Numbered from the stretch's first letter, positions 9,599-21,268 are shown. The stretch is DNA of 48,054 nucleotides from Caloramator proteoclasticus DSM 10124 (GCF_900129265.1 NZ_FQVG01000013.1:1-48054), one strand, 5' to 3'. The notes: a model not told the origin generated them from the letters alone. Numbers and translations are program-made.

Positions 9599-10096
9599 AT
9601 GAGAATCGATCCTAGCAAGTTAAACCTTAAAGAAAAGGTTGTATATATAAACAGAGTTACTAAGGTTGTTAAGGGTGGTAGAAACTTTAGATTCAGTGCT
9701 CTTGTAGTTGTAGGAGACGAAAACGGCCATGTTGGTGTAGGAATCGGTAAGGCTGTTGAAGTTCCAGAAGCTATAAGAAAGGGAATCGAAGATGCTAAGA
9801 AGAACTTAATAAAGGTTTCATTAACTGGAACTACAGTACCACACGATGTAGTTGGTGAATTCGGTGCTTCAAGCGTACTTATAATGCCTGCAAACGAAGG
9901 TACAGGAGTTATCGCAGGTGGTCCTGTACGTGCAGTGCTTGAGCTTGCTGGAATTAAGGACGTTAGAGCTAAGTCTCTAGGTTCAAATAATCCAAGAAAT
10001 ATGGTTAATGCAACAATAAACGGACTTTCCAAGCTAAGAACACCAGAAGAAATAGCAAAGCTTAGAGGAAAGACTGTTGAAGAGATATTAGGATAA
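9599..10096 (+). CDS. rpsE: 30S ribosomal protein S5 (uS5)
   Basis: S5 acts in translational accuracy and mRNA entry; spectinomycin resistance maps to its N-terminal loop. The 165-residue product contains [20 protein letters not shown] (S5 N-terminal domain with the spectinomycin loop), [17 protein letters not shown], and the C-terminal [17 protein letters not shown]. The start ATG follows AGAAGGAGGG. Length is normal. Confidence 0.98.
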   Translation: MRIDPSKLNLKEKVVYINRVTKVVKGGRNFRFSALVVVGDENGHVGVGIGKAVEVPEAIRKGIEDAKKNLIKVSLTGTTVPHDVVGEFGASSVLIMPANEGTGVIAGGPVRAVLELAGIKDVRAKSLGSNNPRNMVNATINGLSKLRTPEEIAKLRGKTVEEILG

Positions 10097-10110
10097 GAGG
10101 GGGGATTTAC

Positions 10111-10290
10111 ATGGCAAAGTTAAAAGTAACATTAGTAAAAAGCACAATAGGAAAAAAACCTGACCATGTAGCTACTGTTAAAGCCCTCGGTTTAAGAAAG
10201 ATAGGTCATACAGTTGAGCATCAAGATACTCCTGCTATCAGGGGAATGATTAATAAAGTAAATTACATGCTAAAAGTTGAAGAAATGTAA
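10111..10290 (+). CDS. rpmD: 50S ribosomal protein L30 (uL30)
   Basis: This 59-residue protein is a small 50S component not found in every bacterium. Its reading frame starts [16 protein letters not shown], continues with the typical [20 protein letters not shown] and ends MLKVEEM. The start ATG follows AGAGGGGGG at 10096-10104. Position between rpsE and rplO is canonical. Its gap to rplO is 16 nt. Confidence 0.96.
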   Translation: MAKLKVTLVKSTIGKKPDHVATVKALGLRKIGHTVEHQDTPAIRGMINKVNYMLKVEEM

Positions 10291-10306
10291 TGAGGGAGGT
10301 GCTAAA

Positions 10307-10747
10307 ATGAAGCTACATGAATTAAGACCAGCTCCCGGTTCAACAAAGGAGCCTAAGAGAAAGGGTAGAGGTACAGCTACAGGACAAGGTAAGACAGCTG
10401 GTAGAGGACAAAAGGGCCAAACTTCAAGATCAGGTGGTGGAGTAAGACCAGGTTTTGAAGGAGGTCAAATGCCACTACACAGAAGACTACCAAAGAGAGG
10501 ATTTACAAACATATTTGCTAAGGAATATACAGAAGTTAATATAGAAGTTTTAAATAAATTTGAAAACGGAACAGAAGTAACACCAGAACTTTTAAAGGAA
10601 GCTAAAATCGTTAAGAATGTAAGAGACGGTATAAAGATACTTGGCGAAGGAACTTTAACAAAGAGCTTAACTGTAAAGGCTCATAACTTCACAAAGTCAG
10701 CTATAGAAAAAATAGAAGCTGCCGGAGGAAAAGTTGAGGTGATTTAA
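10307..10747 (+). CDS. rplO: 50S ribosomal protein L15 (uL15)
   Basis: L15 is a late-stage 50S assembly protein. The 146-residue product starts [14 protein letters not shown] and has the glycine/arginine-rich N-terminal extension ([19 protein letters not shown]) that threads into rRNA, then [18 protein letters not shown]. An in-frame ATG at 10277 lies inside rpmD and precedes the GGGAGG site at 10293-10298, so the ATG at 10307 is the start. The stop is 2 nt from the secY ATG. Confidence 0.97.
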   Translation: MKLHELRPAPGSTKEPKRKGRGTATGQGKTAGRGQKGQTSRSGGGVRPGFEGGQMPLHRRLPKRGFTNIFAKEYTEVNIEVLNKFENGTEVTPELLKEAKIVKNVRDGIKILGEGTLTKSLTVKAHNFTKSAIEKIEAAGGKVEVI

Positions 10748-10749
10748 TT

Positions 10750-12024
10750 ATGTTTAAGACCTTACGTAATGCTTGGGGGGTACCAGAATTAAGAAAGAAA
10801 CTACTTACAACTCTGTTCTTGTTATTAGTTTTCAGGGCAGGAGTATTTATTCCTGTTCCTGGAGTTAGAACAGATGTTGTTAAGCAGATGGTAGAGGGTG
10901 GTCTGTATCTGGGTTTCCTCGATATAATATCAGGTGGAGCTTTTAAAGATTTTAGTATATTTGCATTAGGTGTAGTTCCTTACATTAATGCATCCATTGT
11001 ATTTAGCTTGTTGACAATTGCAATTCCAAGCCTTGAACAGCTTTCAAAGGAAGGCGAAGAAGGCAGAAAGAAGATTGCAGAATACACAAGATATGCAGCT
11101 TTAATATTTGCTGCAATACAAGGTTTAAGTATAAGCTTGTATCTAAGAAACAATGGTGCACTTGCACAAGAGGGATGGACACAAATTTTAATTATAATAA
11201 TAACATTAATAACTGGAACAATATTCTTAATGTGGTTAGGTGAAAAAATCACTGAATATGGTTTAGGAAATGGAACATCACTTATAATATTCTCCGGTAT
11301 ATTAGCAAGAATACCAGCTATGATTGCACAATTAACTATATTAGTTAAGGGTCAATCAGTTAACATTATACAAGTTGTTTTATTCATAGTATTTGCACTT
11401 GCATTAGTTGCGGGTGTTGTTACTATGGATTTAGCAGAAAGAAGAATACCAGTTCAATATGCTCAAAGAAAAGTTGGAATGCGTATGTATGGTGCACAAA
11501 GCACGCATATTCCAATAAACGTTAACTCTGCTGGTGTTATTGCTATAATATTTGCTATGTCAGTAATGCAATTTCCATTAGTAATATCACAATTAACACT
11601 GCCACCAACTAATAAATTTAGAATGTTATTTGAAGCAGGATGGCTAAGTCCAAAGTATCCAATATATCCAATAATATATGTAATACTTATAGTTTTCTTT
11701 ACTTGGTTCTATACAACAGTTACATTTAAACCAGATGAAGTAGCACAAAATTTACAAAAGAGTGGTGGATTTATACCTGGACTTAGACCTGGTAAACCAA
11801 CTGAAGAGTTTTTAACAAGAGTTATTAATAGAATGACAATCATCGGTGGAATATTTGCTTCAATCGTAGCAGTAACTCCAATAATACTAAGTCAAGTAAG
11901 CAATCTTGGACAGTTACAATTTGGTGGTACTGCATTACTTATCGTAGTTGGTGTTGCATTAGAAATAGATAAACAATTAAAGGCAAATTTAGTAATGAGA
12001 CACTACGAAGGTTTCTTGAAATAG
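10750..12024 (+). CDS. secY: Protein translocase subunit SecY
   Basis: SecY forms the protein-conducting channel of the plasma membrane with SecE and SecG. The 424-residue product has about ten hydrophobic segments, starting MFKTLRNAWGVPELRKKL. Conserved SecY elements include FRAGVFIPVPGV in TM1, FALGVVPYINASI in the plug/TM2 region, and the cytoplasmic loop around PGLRPGKPTEEFL. It lies between rplO and adk as in other Firmicutes, and its start overlaps the rplO stop region, so coupling is likely. Ribosome binding probably uses GAGGTGA inside rplO (10736-10742). Confidence 0.98.
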   Translation: MFKTLRNAWGVPELRKKLLTTLFLLLVFRAGVFIPVPGVRTDVVKQMVEGGLYLGFLDIISGGAFKDFSIFALGVVPYINASIVFSLLTIAIPSLEQLSKEGEEGRKKIAEYTRYAALIFAAIQGLSISLYLRNNGALAQEGWTQILIIIITLITGTIFLMWLGEKITEYGLGNGTSLIIFSGILARIPAMIAQLTILVKGQSVNIIQVVLFIVFALALVAGVVTMDLAERRIPVQYAQRKVGMRMYGAQSTHIPINVNSAGVIAIIFAMSVMQFPLVISQLTLPPTNKFRMLFEAGWLSPKYPIYPIIYVILIVFFTWFYTTVTFKPDEVAQNLQKSGGFIPGLRPGKPTEEFLTRVINRMTIIGGIFASIVAVTPIILSQVSNLGQLQFGGTALLIVVGVALEIDKQLKANLVMRHYEGFLK

Positions 12025-12044
12025 AGTAAATGGAGTTGATTTAG

Positions 12045-13444
<1,400 letters not shown>

Positions 13445-13455
13445 AGGTGGAATGT

Positions 13456-13725
13456 ATGGATAATATTGCCCTGGGACAAATAGTTCATTCAAGAGCAGGT
13501 AGAGATAAGGGTAGATACTTTATAGTAGTAGGAATTATAGATGAAAACTATGTTCTTCTTGCAGATGGAGATTTAAGAAAGATTGAATCGCCAAAGAAAA
13601 AGAAGATTAAGCATCTTGTTTTTCACGATAAATTTGCAGTAGACATAGTTGAAAAAATTAAAACAAATCAACGCATCACCAATGCAGACCTTAAAAAAAC
13701 TTTGCAGTCAATGGGTTTATTATAA
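13456..13725 (+). CDS. KOW-domain RNA-binding protein (L14e-like)
   Basis: The 89-residue product starts MDNIALGQIVHSRAGRDKGR, a KOW-type RNA-binding motif, followed by a lysine-rich stretch SPKKKKIKHL. Proteins of this kind, annotated as L14E/L6E/L27E-like, are encoded between map and infA in many Clostridia; a role as an accessory ribosome or RNA binder is inferred from that context. A GTG at 13447 lies inside the GAGGTGG ribosome site, so the ATG at 13456 is taken as the start. The precise function is unknown. Confidence 0.85.
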   Translation: MDNIALGQIVHSRAGRDKGRYFIVVGIIDENYVLLADGDLRKIESPKKKKIKHLVFHDKFAVDIVEKIKTNQRITNADLKKTLQSMGLL

Positions 13726-13742
13726 GGAGGTTAGATTAGCCT

Positions 13743-13961
13743 ATGGCAAAAGAGGATATAATCGAATTGCAAGGTACTGTTGTAGAAGCATTACCTAATG
13801 CAATGTTCCAAGTGGAGTTAGAAAATGGCCACAAAATACTCGCTCATATATCAGGTAAGTTAAGAATGAATTTTATAAGAATACTTCCAGGTGATAAGGT
13901 AACAGTTGAAGTTTCACCTTATGACTTAACTCGTGGTAGAATTATATGGAGAGGAAAGTAA
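13743..13961 (+). CDS. infA: Translation initiation factor IF-1
   Basis: IF-1 occupies the 30S A site during initiation. The 72-residue product is a single OB/S1 domain with [40 protein letters not shown] and [14 protein letters not shown], all diagnostic. The start ATG follows AAGGAGGTTAG at 13724-13734. It is 13 nt upstream of rpmJ, the canonical neighbour. Confidence 0.98.
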   Translation: MAKEDIIELQGTVVEALPNAMFQVELENGHKILAHISGKLRMNFIRILPGDKVTVEVSPYDLTRGRIIWRGK

Positions 13962-13971
13962 GGAGGGATAG

Positions 13972-14088
<117 letters not shown>

Positions 14089-14111
14089 TTTTGCGCGGCT
14101 GCACTGAAGGC

Positions 14112-14131
14112 TAAATCGCTTCGGTGATTTA
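14112..14131 (+). other. Hairpin with TTCG tetraloop, rpmJ-rpsM gap
   Basis: TAAATCGC (14112-14119) and GTGATTTA (14124-14131) form an 8-bp stem (one G-U) capped by TTCG, an extra-stable tetraloop. There is no T-run. The position, at the junction of the spc and alpha gene groups, suits a processing or stability element, or a ribosomal-protein target. The function is unknown. Confidence 0.5.
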
Positions 14132-14183
14132 TATATTAATGTTTTAGTGGTTTTAAGTAAAATACAGGAGGTGTAAAAACTCA

Positions 14184-14561
14184 ATGGCAAGAATAGCTGG
14201 TGTAGATTTACCAAGAGAGAAGAGAGTAGAAATAGCACTAACATACATCTATGGTATAGGTAGACCAAGTGCTAACAAGATTCTTGAAGCTACAGGAGTA
14301 AATCCAGATACAAGAGTTAAGGATCTATCAGAAGAAGACGTTAACAAACTAAGAGAATATATCGATAAGAACTTTGTTGTTGAAGGTGACCTAAGAAGAG
14401 AAGTTGCTCTTAACATAAAGAGACTAATGGAAATAGGTTGCTATAGAGGACTAAGACATAGAAGAGGACTACCAGTTAGAGGTCAAAGAACAAAGACAAA
14501 CGCAAGAACAAGAAAAGGCCCAAGAAGAACAATTGCTAATAAGAAGAAAGCAGGAAAGTAA
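14184..14561 (+). CDS. rpsM: 30S ribosomal protein S13 (uS13)
   Basis: S13 forms bridges between subunits and contacts the P-site tRNA. The 125-residue product starts [20 protein letters not shown], has the helix-two-turn-helix core, and ends with the basic tail [18 protein letters not shown]. Start ATG follows AGGAGGTGT at 14166-14174. Its 3' end is 17 nt from rpsK. Confidence 0.98.
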   Translation: MARIAGVDLPREKRVEIALTYIYGIGRPSANKILEATGVNPDTRVKDLSEEDVNKLREYIDKNFVVEGDLRREVALNIKRLMEIGCYRGLRHRRGLPVRGQRTKTNARTRKGPRRTIANKKKAGK

Positions 14562-14578
14562 TAAAGGAGGGACAGTGA

Positions 14579-14977
14579 ATGGCGGCTCAAGCAAAGGCTA
14601 AGAAGGTTAGAAGAAAAAGAGAGCGTAAGCATGTTGACCGTGGAGCGGCACACATCAAGTCAACATTTAACAATACAATTGTAACTATAACAGATACAGC
14701 AGGAAATGCTATTTCTTGGTCAAGTGCTGGTGCACTTGGATTTAGAGGTTCAAGAAAGAGCACTCCATTTGCAGCACAAATGGCAGCAGAAACTGCAGCA
14801 AAGACTGCTATAGAACACGGTATGAAGTCAGTTGAAGTATATGTAAAGGGACCTGGAGCAGGTAGAGAAGCTGCTATAAGAGCTCTTCAAGCAGCTGGAC
14901 TTGAAGTTAGCCTAATAAAGGATGTAACTCCAATTCCACACAACGGTTGTAGACCACCTAAGAGAAGAAGAGTTTGA
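14579..14977 (+). CDS. rpsK: 30S ribosomal protein S11 (uS11)
   Basis: S11 lies on the 30S platform beside the E site. The 132-residue product contains [20 protein letters not shown], the [14 protein letters not shown] segment and the C-terminal [14 protein letters not shown]. The start ATG follows AAAGGAGGG at 14563-14571. Length is normal for Firmicutes. Confidence 0.98.
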   Translation: MAAQAKAKKVRRKRERKHVDRGAAHIKSTFNNTIVTITDTAGNAISWSSAGALGFRGSRKSTPFAAQMAAETAAKTAIEHGMKSVEVYVKGPGAGREAAIRALQAAGLEVSLIKDVTPIPHNGCRPPKRRRV

Positions 14978-14995
14978 TGATTGGAGGTGTAAAGA

Positions 14996-15616
14996 ATGGC
15001 AAGATATTCAGGACCATCATGTAAATTATGTAGAAGAGAAGGAGTTAAGCTATATCTTAAGGGAGATAGATGCTACTCAGATAAGTGTGCATTAGCAAGA
15101 AGACCATATGCACCAGGACAACACGGACACAACAAGAAGAAGTTAACAAACTATGGTGTTCAATTAAGAGAAAAGCAAAAGGCAAAGAGAATTTACGGAG
15201 TACTTGAATCACAATTCAGAAAGTACTACGAAGAGGCTGATAGATTAAAGGGAATCACTGGTGAAAACCTACTAAGACTTCTTGAACTAAGACTTGACAA
15301 CGTAATCTTTAGACTTGGATTTGCAAGCTCAAGAGCAGAAGCAAGACAATTAGTAAGACACGGACACTTTACTGTAAATGGTAAGAAGGTTAATATACCA
15401 TCATACCAAGTAAGAGTAAATGATGAAATAGCTGTAAGAGAAAAGAGCAAATCAAGCGAAAAGATAAAGGCTCTAATGCAAGTTGAAACTAATGTTCCAA
15501 AGTGGTTAACTGTTGATAAGGAAAATATGGTAGGTAGAGTAGTATCACTTCCACAAAGAGAGGACATTGATATACCAGTTAACGAAACATTAATAGTTGA
15601 GCTTTACAGCAAGTAA
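14996..15616 (+). CDS. rpsD: 30S ribosomal protein S4 (uS4), zinc form
   Basis: S4 is a 30S assembly nucleator and, in many bacteria, a translational regulator. The 206-residue product keeps the N-terminal zinc motif (CKLC...CYSDKC), unlike forms that have lost the cysteines. The S4 RNA-binding domain is at [20 protein letters not shown] and [18 protein letters not shown]. The start ATG follows TTGGAGGTG. It is located between rpsK and rpoA, as usual. Confidence 0.98.
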   Translation: MARYSGPSCKLCRREGVKLYLKGDRCYSDKCALARRPYAPGQHGHNKKKLTNYGVQLREKQKAKRIYGVLESQFRKYYEEADRLKGITGENLLRLLELRLDNVIFRLGFASSRAEARQLVRHGHFTVNGKKVNIPSYQVRVNDEIAVREKSKSSEKIKALMQVETNVPKWLTVDKENMVGRVVSLPQREDIDIPVNETLIVELYSK

Positions 15617-15677
15617 TTTAGTGTAGAATTATTTGCCCTCGCAAGTTGATACTTCTAAATAAAGGAGGGTTAAATTA

Positions 15678-16625
15678 ATGTTAGAAATAGAAAGACCAAG
15701 AGTTGAATGTGTTGAAAAATCTGAAGATGGTTCATATGCAAAATTTGTAATTGAGCCACTTGAAAGAGGATACGGAACAACTTTAGGTAACGCTATGAGA
15801 AGAATTCTGCTGTCATCATTACCAGGTGCAGCAGTAACTTCTGTTAAAATAGATGGTGTTTTACACGAGTTCTCAACTATACCTGGTGTTAAGGAAGATG
15901 TAGTTGAGTTAATACTTAACCTAAAGAGTTTAGCTATAAAAATGGATGGCGAAGGAACAAGAACTGGTGTAATTGATGTAAAGGGGCCAGCTGTAGTTAC
16001 AGGTGCGGATATAAAGGTTGATGGAGATGTTGAAATAATAAATTCTGATCACGTGCTTGCAACAGTAAGTGAGAGCGGAAGACTATATGCTGAAGTAACT
16101 ATCGGTAAAGGTAGAGGTTATGTTTCAGCAGATAAAAATAAGCATCCAGGTCAACCAATAGGATTAATTCCAGTAGATTCAATCTACACACCTGTTAAGA
16201 GAGTTAACTATACTGTTGAAAATACACGTGTTGGACAAATAACAGACTATGATAAGTTAACTCTTGAATTATGGACTAACGGAACAATTAAACCAGAAGA
16301 AGCAGTAAGTTTATCAGCAAAGATATTAATAGAACACTTTAAACTATTCCTTTCACTAACAGACTTAGCTGATAAGGTAGAAATAATGGTTGAAAAGGAA
16401 GAAGAAAAGAAGGATAAAGTTATTGAAATGACAATTGAAGAGCTTGATTTATCAGTAAGATCATACAACTGCTTAAAGAGAGCTGGAATTAATACAGTTC
16501 AAGAACTGATTAATAAAACAGAAGACGATATGATGAAGGTAAGAAACCTTGGTAAGAAATCATTAGAAGAAGTTCAACAAAAGCTTGAAGCACTTGGACT
16601 TAGCTTGAAAAAGAGCGAAGAATAG
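15678..16625 (+). CDS. rpoA: RNA polymerase subunit alpha
   Basis: Alpha dimerises to nucleate RNA polymerase and its C-terminal domain binds UP elements and regulators. The 315-residue product has the NTD signature [20 protein letters not shown] and the CTD with [19 protein letters not shown] and [17 protein letters not shown], joined by an acidic linker rich in Glu and Lys. The start ATG follows AAAGGAGGG. It is 12 nt upstream of rplQ. Confidence 0.99.
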   Translation: MLEIERPRVECVEKSEDGSYAKFVIEPLERGYGTTLGNAMRRILLSSLPGAAVTSVKIDGVLHEFSTIPGVKEDVVELILNLKSLAIKMDGEGTRTGVIDVKGPAVVTGADIKVDGDVEIINSDHVLATVSESGRLYAEVTIGKGRGYVSADKNKHPGQPIGLIPVDSIYTPVKRVNYTVENTRVGQITDYDKLTLELWTNGTIKPEEAVSLSAKILIEHFKLFLSLTDLADKVEIMVEKEEEKKDKVIEMTIEELDLSVRSYNCLKRAGINTVQELINKTEDDMMKVRNLGKKSLEEVQQKLEALGLSLKKSEE

Positions 16626-16637
16626 GAGGGATTTTCA

Positions 16638-16985
16638 GTGGCAGGATATCGTAAGCTAGGACGTCCAACTGACCAAAGAAAAGCTATGTTAAGAAATCTT
16701 GTAACAAGCTTTTTTAAGTCAGAGGACGGTAGAATAATAACAACTGAAGCAAGAGCGAAAGAAGTAAGAAGTCTTGCTGAAAAGATGATAACTCTTGCAA
16801 AAAGAGGAGATCTACACGCAAGAAGACAAGTTCTTGCTTTCATAACTGAAGAAGAAGTAGTTGCTAAGTTATTCTCAGAAGTTGCACCAAAGTACGCTGA
16901 AAGAAACGGTGGATACACAAGAATCATTAAGATGGGTCCAAGAAGAGGCGACGCAGCAGAAATGGTTATACTTGAATTAGTGTAA
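16638..16985 (+). CDS. rplQ: 50S ribosomal protein L17 (bL17)
   Basis: L17 lies near the tunnel exit on the 50S surface. The 115-residue product starts at GTG 16638 as [20 protein letters not shown] and includes the conserved [17 protein letters not shown] and [30 protein letters not shown] lies at 16623-16630. It is the last gene of the ribosomal superoperon and is followed by a terminator. Confidence 0.98.
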   Translation: MAGYRKLGRPTDQRKAMLRNLVTSFFKSEDGRIITTEARAKEVRSLAEKMITLAKRGDLHARRQVLAFITEEEVVAKLFSEVAPKYAERNGGYTRIIKMGPRRGDAAEMVILELV

Positions 16986-16990
16986 TAAAA

Positions 16991-17035
16991 AAGAGGGATT
17001 AAGTTAAGTATATTAATACTTAATCCCTTTCTATA
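16991..17035 (+). terminator. Terminator of the S10-spc-alpha cluster
   Basis: AGGGATTAAGT (16994-17004) and ACTTAATCCCT (17018-17028) form a perfect 11-bp stem, followed by TTCTATATT. It lies directly after rplQ. Because no promoter is evident before ecfA1, partial readthrough probably feeds the next module. Confidence 0.8.
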
Positions 17036-17057
17036 TTAAGTTTAGAAGGTGCCTGAG

Positions 17058-17900
17058 ATGGAAAATATGGTTGAAATTAATAATGTTTTTTATGGATATA
17101 AAAAACACGACCAAGCAGAAGAGTTTTTGGCACTAAGGGGTGTCAATTTAAAGGTAAAAATAGGTGAGTTTCTTGTAGTGATTGGGCATAATGGTTCGGG
17201 CAAATCTACTCTTTCAAAGCACATAAATGCAATCTATCTTCCCAAAGAAGGAGAAGTAATAGTTAACGGAATGAATACAAAAGATATTAGTAAGCTTTGG
17301 GATATTAGACAATCAGCAGGGATGGTATTTCAAAATCCCGATAATCAGATAGTTGCAACAATAGTGGAGGAGGATGTAGCCTTTGGGCCTGAAAATATGG
17401 GGGTTGAGCCAAAAGAAATTAGAAAAAGGGTGGAAAGTGCACTAAAGGCGGTGAGAATGGAAGAATATTCAAAACACGCACCACATCTGTTGTCGGGTGG
17501 ACAAAAACAGAGGGTTGCAATAGCAGGTATATTGGCAATGAAGCCTAAGTGCATTATATTAGATGAACCCACCGCAATGCTTGACCCATCAGGAAGAAAA
17601 GAAGTAATAGAGACAATAAAGAAGTTAAATAAAGAAGAAGGAATAACTATTATATTAATTACTCATTTTATGGAAGAGGCTGTTGATGCAGATAGAGTTG
17701 TAGTTATGGATGATGGAAAAATTGTTGCAGAGGGAACTCCAAGAGAAGTTTTTTCAAAGGTAGAGCTACTAAAAAAATTAGGATTAGATGTTCCTCAGGT
17801 TACGGAGCTTGCTTATGAACTTAAAAAAAGCGGATTAAATATAAGACAAGATATAATAACTATTGATGAGTTGGTGGAGGAGCTATGTCAATTAAGGTAA
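17058..17900 (+). CDS. ecfA1: ECF transporter ATPase A1
   Basis: One of two ATPases energising energy-coupling-factor uptake of vitamins and related nutrients by exchangeable S components. The 280-residue product shows Walker [11 protein letters not shown]-loop region [16 protein letters not shown] signature [13 protein letters not shown], Walker [13 protein letters not shown] and the H-loop [12 protein letters not shown] at 17049 overlaps the AGAAGGTG ribosome site (17044-17051), so the ATG at 17058 is preferred; ATG at 17067 is also possible. It overlaps ecfA2 by 16 bp. Confidence 0.95.
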   Translation: MENMVEINNVFYGYKKHDQAEEFLALRGVNLKVKIGEFLVVIGHNGSGKSTLSKHINAIYLPKEGEVIVNGMNTKDISKLWDIRQSAGMVFQNPDNQIVATIVEEDVAFGPENMGVEPKEIRKRVESALKAVRMEEYSKHAPHLLSGGQKQRVAIAGILAMKPKCIILDEPTAMLDPSGRKEVIETIKKLNKEEGITIILITHFMEEAVDADRVVVMDDGKIVAEGTPREVFSKVELLKKLGLDVPQVTELAYELKKSGLNIRQDIITIDELVEELCQLR

Positions 17901-18745
17901 ATAATCTAACATTTAAATATATGGTAGGCACTCCCTTTGAAAAAACAGCTTTAGATAATGTGTCCTTTGAAATAAAAGATGGTGAGTTTATAGGTTTAAT
18001 AGGTCATACTGGTTCAGGAAAATCAACTCTTATCCAGCATCTAAATGGTCTTTTGAAACCAACATCTGGTGAAATATATATAGATGATGAGTGTATAACA
18101 GCTAAGGGTGTTGATTTAAAAAGAATAAGACAGTTAGTTGGTTTGGTATTTCAATATCCTGAACATCAACTTTTTGAAGAAACTGTTTTTAAAGATGTTT
18201 CCTATGGACCTAAAAATTTAGGTTTAGATGAAGAGGAAATAGAAAGTAGAGTAAAATGGGCACTTAGTATAGTGGGTATTGATTATGATAAATACAAGGA
18301 TGTTTCACCCTTTGATTTAAGTGGTGGACAAAAAAGAAGAGTTGCAATTGCAGGTGTGCTTGCGATGCAGCCTAAGGTTTTAATATTGGATGAGCCAACA
18401 GCAGGACTTGATCCAAAGGGAAGAGATGAGATTTTACAAAACATAAAAAATCTGCATAAGAAGTCAAAAATGACCATCATTTTAGTATCCCACAGTATGG
18501 ATGATGTTGCTGAGTTGGCAGATAAACTAATTGTAATGTATAGAGGTAAAAATATTATTCAGGGTACTCCAAAGGAAGTGTTTAGGAATGTTGAAACGTT
18601 AGAGTCAATAGGACTTGCTGTACCTCAAGTAAAATATTTGGTACAAAGTCTAAATAAGAAGGGCTTCAATTTAAATGAAGATATCATTACTGTTAGCGAA
18701 GCGAAGGATGCTATTCTAAAGGCATTAAGGAGAGAAAAGAAATGA
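17885..18745 (+). CDS. ecfA2: ECF transporter ATPase A2
   Basis: Partner ATPase of the ECF module at the plasma membrane. The 286-residue product has Walker [22 protein letters not shown], signature [13 protein letters not shown], Walker [13 protein letters not shown] and switch histidine in LVSHSMDD. The two ATPases differ in the residue following the Q-loop (NPDNQ versus YPEHQ), the usual A1/A2 distinction. It overlaps both neighbours, by 16 bp upstream and 4 bp downstream. The SD GGTGGAGGAG lies inside ecfA1. Confidence 0.96.
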   Translation: MSIKVNNLTFKYMVGTPFEKTALDNVSFEIKDGEFIGLIGHTGSGKSTLIQHLNGLLKPTSGEIYIDDECITAKGVDLKRIRQLVGLVFQYPEHQLFEETVFKDVSYGPKNLGLDEEEIESRVKWALSIVGIDYDKYKDVSPFDLSGGQKRRVAIAGVLAMQPKVLILDEPTAGLDPKGRDEILQNIKNLHKKSKMTIILVSHSMDDVAELADKLIVMYRGKNIIQGTPKEVFRNVETLESIGLAVPQVKYLVQSLNKKGFNLNEDIITVSEAKDAILKALRREKK

Positions 18746-19539
18746 TTAGGGACATTACTTTAGGTCAATATCTTCCTGGAGACTCTGTGATTCATAGATT
18801 AGACCCCAGAGTTAAAATAATACTTTCAACATTATATGTTGTTAACTTATTCATAATAAATAAATTCATTGGATATTTGTATGTAGCTGTTTTTACAGCC
18901 TTTGTGATATTTATAGCCAAGATACCCTTTAAATATATAATGAAAAGCTTAAAGCCAATTATATGGTTATTACTTTTTACAGCGGTATTTAATGTACTGC
19001 TAACTCCAGGTGAAATAGTTTATGCAAGATTTGGGCCATTTACAATAACAGATAAGGGTATATATCTTGCAGGTTTTATGATAATTAGAATAGTATTTTT
19101 AATTGTCGGAACCTCTGTTTTAACCTTGACTACCTCACCAATAGCTCTAACAGATGGAATTGAACTATTATTAAATCCGTTTAAAAAGATAGGTGTACCA
19201 GCACACGAACTTGCTATGATGATGACAATTGCATTAAGGTTTATTCCAACATTGATAGACGAAACTGATAAAATAATTAAAGCACAAAAGGCAAGAGGTG
19301 CTGATTTTGAATCTGGAAATATTATAAATAGAGCAAAGAATTTAATTCCAATACTTGTACCTTTATTTATAAATTCCTTTAGACGTGCTGATGAACTCGC
19401 ATTAGCGATGGAAGCAAGATGCTATAAGGGTGGAGAAGGTAGAACAAGGATGAAACAGTTTAATATAGAGAAAAATGACTATATATCTATTGTTGTTATG
19501 GTATGTTTTATTATTATCTCTATATTAAGTAGGAGATAA
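18742..19539 (+). CDS. ecfT: ECF transporter transmembrane subunit T
   Basis: EcfT couples the ATPases to substrate-binding S components. The 265-residue product starts [23 protein letters not shown], the family N-terminus, with several hydrophobic segments and the two coupling helices marked by [10 protein letters not shown] and [13 protein letters not shown]; the second has Cys in place of the Gly of the Ala-Arg-Gly motif, a common variant. It starts 4 bp inside ecfA2. No S component is encoded nearby, so this is a shared group II module. Confidence 0.96.
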   Translation: MIRDITLGQYLPGDSVIHRLDPRVKIILSTLYVVNLFIINKFIGYLYVAVFTAFVIFIAKIPFKYIMKSLKPIIWLLLFTAVFNVLLTPGEIVYARFGPFTITDKGIYLAGFMIIRIVFLIVGTSVLTLTTSPIALTDGIELLLNPFKKIGVPAHELAMMMTIALRFIPTLIDETDKIIKAQKARGADFESGNIINRAKNLIPILVPLFINSFRRADELALAMEARCYKGGEGRTRMKQFNIEKNDYISIVVMVCFIIISILSRR

Positions 19540-19541
19540 GT

Positions 19542-20276
19542 ATGAAAAATATTAAATTAATTATTGAATATGATGGTACTAACTATGTAGGCTGGCAAAA
19601 ACAAAAAAATGGGCTTTCGGTTTCAGAAGTTATAGAAAAGGCCATTTTCGAGGTAACTAAACAAAGCATTGAATTGATAGGTTCAGGAAGAACAGATGCA
19701 GGTGTCCACGCAAGAGGGCAAGTGGCAAATTTTTTGATAGAAACTAAAATTCAACCTGAAAGGCTAAAGGACGCAATTAATAGTAAACTCCCAACAGATA
19801 TTACTATCGTTAAATCTATAGAGGTAGATAGGGAGTTTCATTCAAGATATAACAGTAAAGGAAAATGGTATAGCTATACAATTTTTAACAGATTAGAGCC
19901 ATCTCCATTTTATAATAAATATTCAGCACATATAAAATATAATCTTGATTTGGATAAGATGAAAAGTGCAGCACAGTATTTAATTGGTACCCACGATTTT
20001 GCTGCATTTAGATCAGAAGGAAGTTCAGTTAAGACAACAATTAGAACAATATATAGTATAGACATAACAAAAATAGGTGATATAATTCGATTAGATTACA
20101 AGGGAGATGGATTCCTTTATAATATGGTAAGAATAATAACAGGTACATTAATTGATGTAGGCAGGGGCAAAAAAAGTACTATGGATATTCCAAAAATATT
20201 AGAATCAAAGGATAGAAGGTTAGCAGGTTTTACTGCACCAGCCTGTGGTTTGTGTCTGGAAGAAGTTTATTATTAA
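19542..20276 (+). CDS. truA: tRNA pseudouridine(38-40) synthase
   Basis: TruA converts uridines 38-40 of the tRNA anticodon arm to pseudouridine. The 244-residue product begins IKLIIEYDGTNYVGWQKQ and has the catalytic aspartate D52 in GSGRTDAGVHARGQVANF, then GKWYSYTIFN and the C-terminal FLYNMVRIITGTLIDVGRG. It follows ecfT after 2 nt, the usual order ecfA1-ecfA2-ecfT-truA-rplM in Firmicutes. SD AGGAGATAAGT overlaps the ecfT stop. Confidence 0.97.
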   Translation: MKNIKLIIEYDGTNYVGWQKQKNGLSVSEVIEKAIFEVTKQSIELIGSGRTDAGVHARGQVANFLIETKIQPERLKDAINSKLPTDITIVKSIEVDREFHSRYNSKGKWYSYTIFNRLEPSPFYNKYSAHIKYNLDLDKMKSAAQYLIGTHDFAAFRSEGSSVKTTIRTIYSIDITKIGDIIRLDYKGDGFLYNMVRIITGTLIDVGRGKKSTMDIPKILESKDRRLAGFTAPACGLCLEEVYY

Positions 20277-20283
20277 ATTAAGC

Positions 20284-20312
20284 TTGACACACCCGGCTCA
20301 ATGTATTAAAAT
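20284..20312 (+). promoter_or_regulatory. Sigma-A promoter of rplM-rpsI
   Basis: TTGACA (20284-20289) and TAAAAT (20307-20312) are separated by 17 bp, with the spacer carrying CACCCGG. This places the transcript start near 20319 and separates the rplM operon from truA. Confidence 0.85.
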
Positions 20313-20319
20313 AAAAAAT

Positions 20320-20396
20320 GGTGTAATTTACGATACTAAGATCCACTGGCCCCGGATCTTTATCGATAGAGAGATTTAATAAGTCAAGGAGGGAAA
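20320..20396 (+). ncRNA. L13-type ribosomal protein leader
   Basis: The untranslated leader contains an extended hairpin: CGATA/TATCG (20331-20335, 20361-20365) and AAGATCC/GGATCTT (20338-20344, 20354-20360) around a 9-nt ACTGGCCCC loop, with a CT bulge. Firmicutes rplM transcripts are known to carry an L13-binding leader that represses the operon; the position and compact hairpin fit that family. A covariance-model match was not run. Confidence 0.65.
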
Positions 20397-20399
20397 ATG

Positions 20400-20834
20400 A
20401 TGAAAACATACATGGCAAAAGCTCAAGAAGTTGAAAGAAAATGGTATGTTGTTGATGCTACTGACAAGACATTAGGAAGACTTGCAAGCCAAATAGCTAC
20501 AATATTAAGAGGAAAGCATAAGGCAATCTACACTCCAAACGTAGATACTGGTGACTTTGTAATAGTTATAAATGCTGATAAGGTTGCTTTAACTGGTAAG
20601 AAGTTAGATCAAAAACTTTACAGACATCACTCACTATATCCAGGTGGATTAAAGGAAATCCCATACAGAAGACTATTAGAAACTAAGCCAGAATTAGCAA
20701 TAGAAGAAGCAGTTAGAAGAATGTTACCAAAGGGACCATTAGGAAGAAAGATGGCAAAGAAGCTTAAGGTATACAGAGGTGCAGAACACAATCACCACGC
20801 TCAAAAGCCAGAAGTACTTGAATTAAAGTATTAA
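20400..20834 (+). CDS. rplM: 50S ribosomal protein L13 (uL13)
   Basis: L13 is an early 50S assembly protein. The 144-residue product contains [36 protein letters not shown] and [19 protein letters not shown]. Two ATGs are adjacent; the second (20400) is better spaced from AGGAGGG (20387-20393) and gives the common [10 protein letters not shown]-terminus, while 20397 would add one methionine. It is followed by rpsI, its constant partner. Confidence 0.98.
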   Translation: MKTYMAKAQEVERKWYVVDATDKTLGRLASQIATILRGKHKAIYTPNVDTGDFVIVINADKVALTGKKLDQKLYRHHSLYPGGLKEIPYRRLLETKPELAIEEAVRRMLPKGPLGRKMAKKLKVYRGAEHNHHAQKPEVLELKY

Positions 20835-20859
20835 TGTGGTGTGAAGGGAGGAAGGAAAG

Positions 20860-21252
20860 ATGGCAAAGGTTCAATACTTTGGAACAGGTAGAAGAAAGAC
20901 TTCAGTAGCAAGAGTAAGATTAGTTCCAGGAGAAGGAAACATAGTTATAAATAAAAGAGATATAGACAACTACTTTGGTCTTGAAACTCTTAAGGTTATA
21001 GTTAAGCAACCACTTGTTTTAACTGGAACTCTTGACAAGTATGATGTACTTGTAAATGTTCACGGTGGTGGATTTACAGGTCAAGCAGGTGCTATAAGAC
21101 ACGGTATAGCAAGAGCACTTGTTCAAGCTGATGCTGACTTAAGACCAGTTCTTAAGAAGGCAGGTTTCCTAACAAGAGACCCAAGAATGGTAGAAAGAAA
21201 GAAGTACGGTCTAAAGAAGGCAAGAAGAGCACCACAATTCTCAAAGAGATAA
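20860..21252 (+). CDS. rpsI: 30S ribosomal protein S9 (uS9)
   Basis: S9 has a C-terminal tail contacting the P-site tRNA anticodon loop. The 130-residue product starts [20 protein letters not shown], contains [20 protein letters not shown] and ends with the conserved [14 protein letters not shown] tail. The start ATG follows AAGGGAGG at 20843-20850. A strong terminator lies just downstream. Confidence 0.98.
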   Translation: MAKVQYFGTGRRKTSVARVRLVPGEGNIVINKRDIDNYFGLETLKVIVKQPLVLTGTLDKYDVLVNVHGGGFTGQAGAIRHGIARALVQADADLRPVLKKAGFLTRDPRMVERKKYGLKKARRAPQFSKR

Positions 21253-21268
21253 TATGCCTATTATATAT

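Noticed and set aside
9472-10032. 186-codon open frame on the minus strand
   Set aside because: It lies opposite rplR and rpsE, has no ribosome site and shows no recognisable motif.
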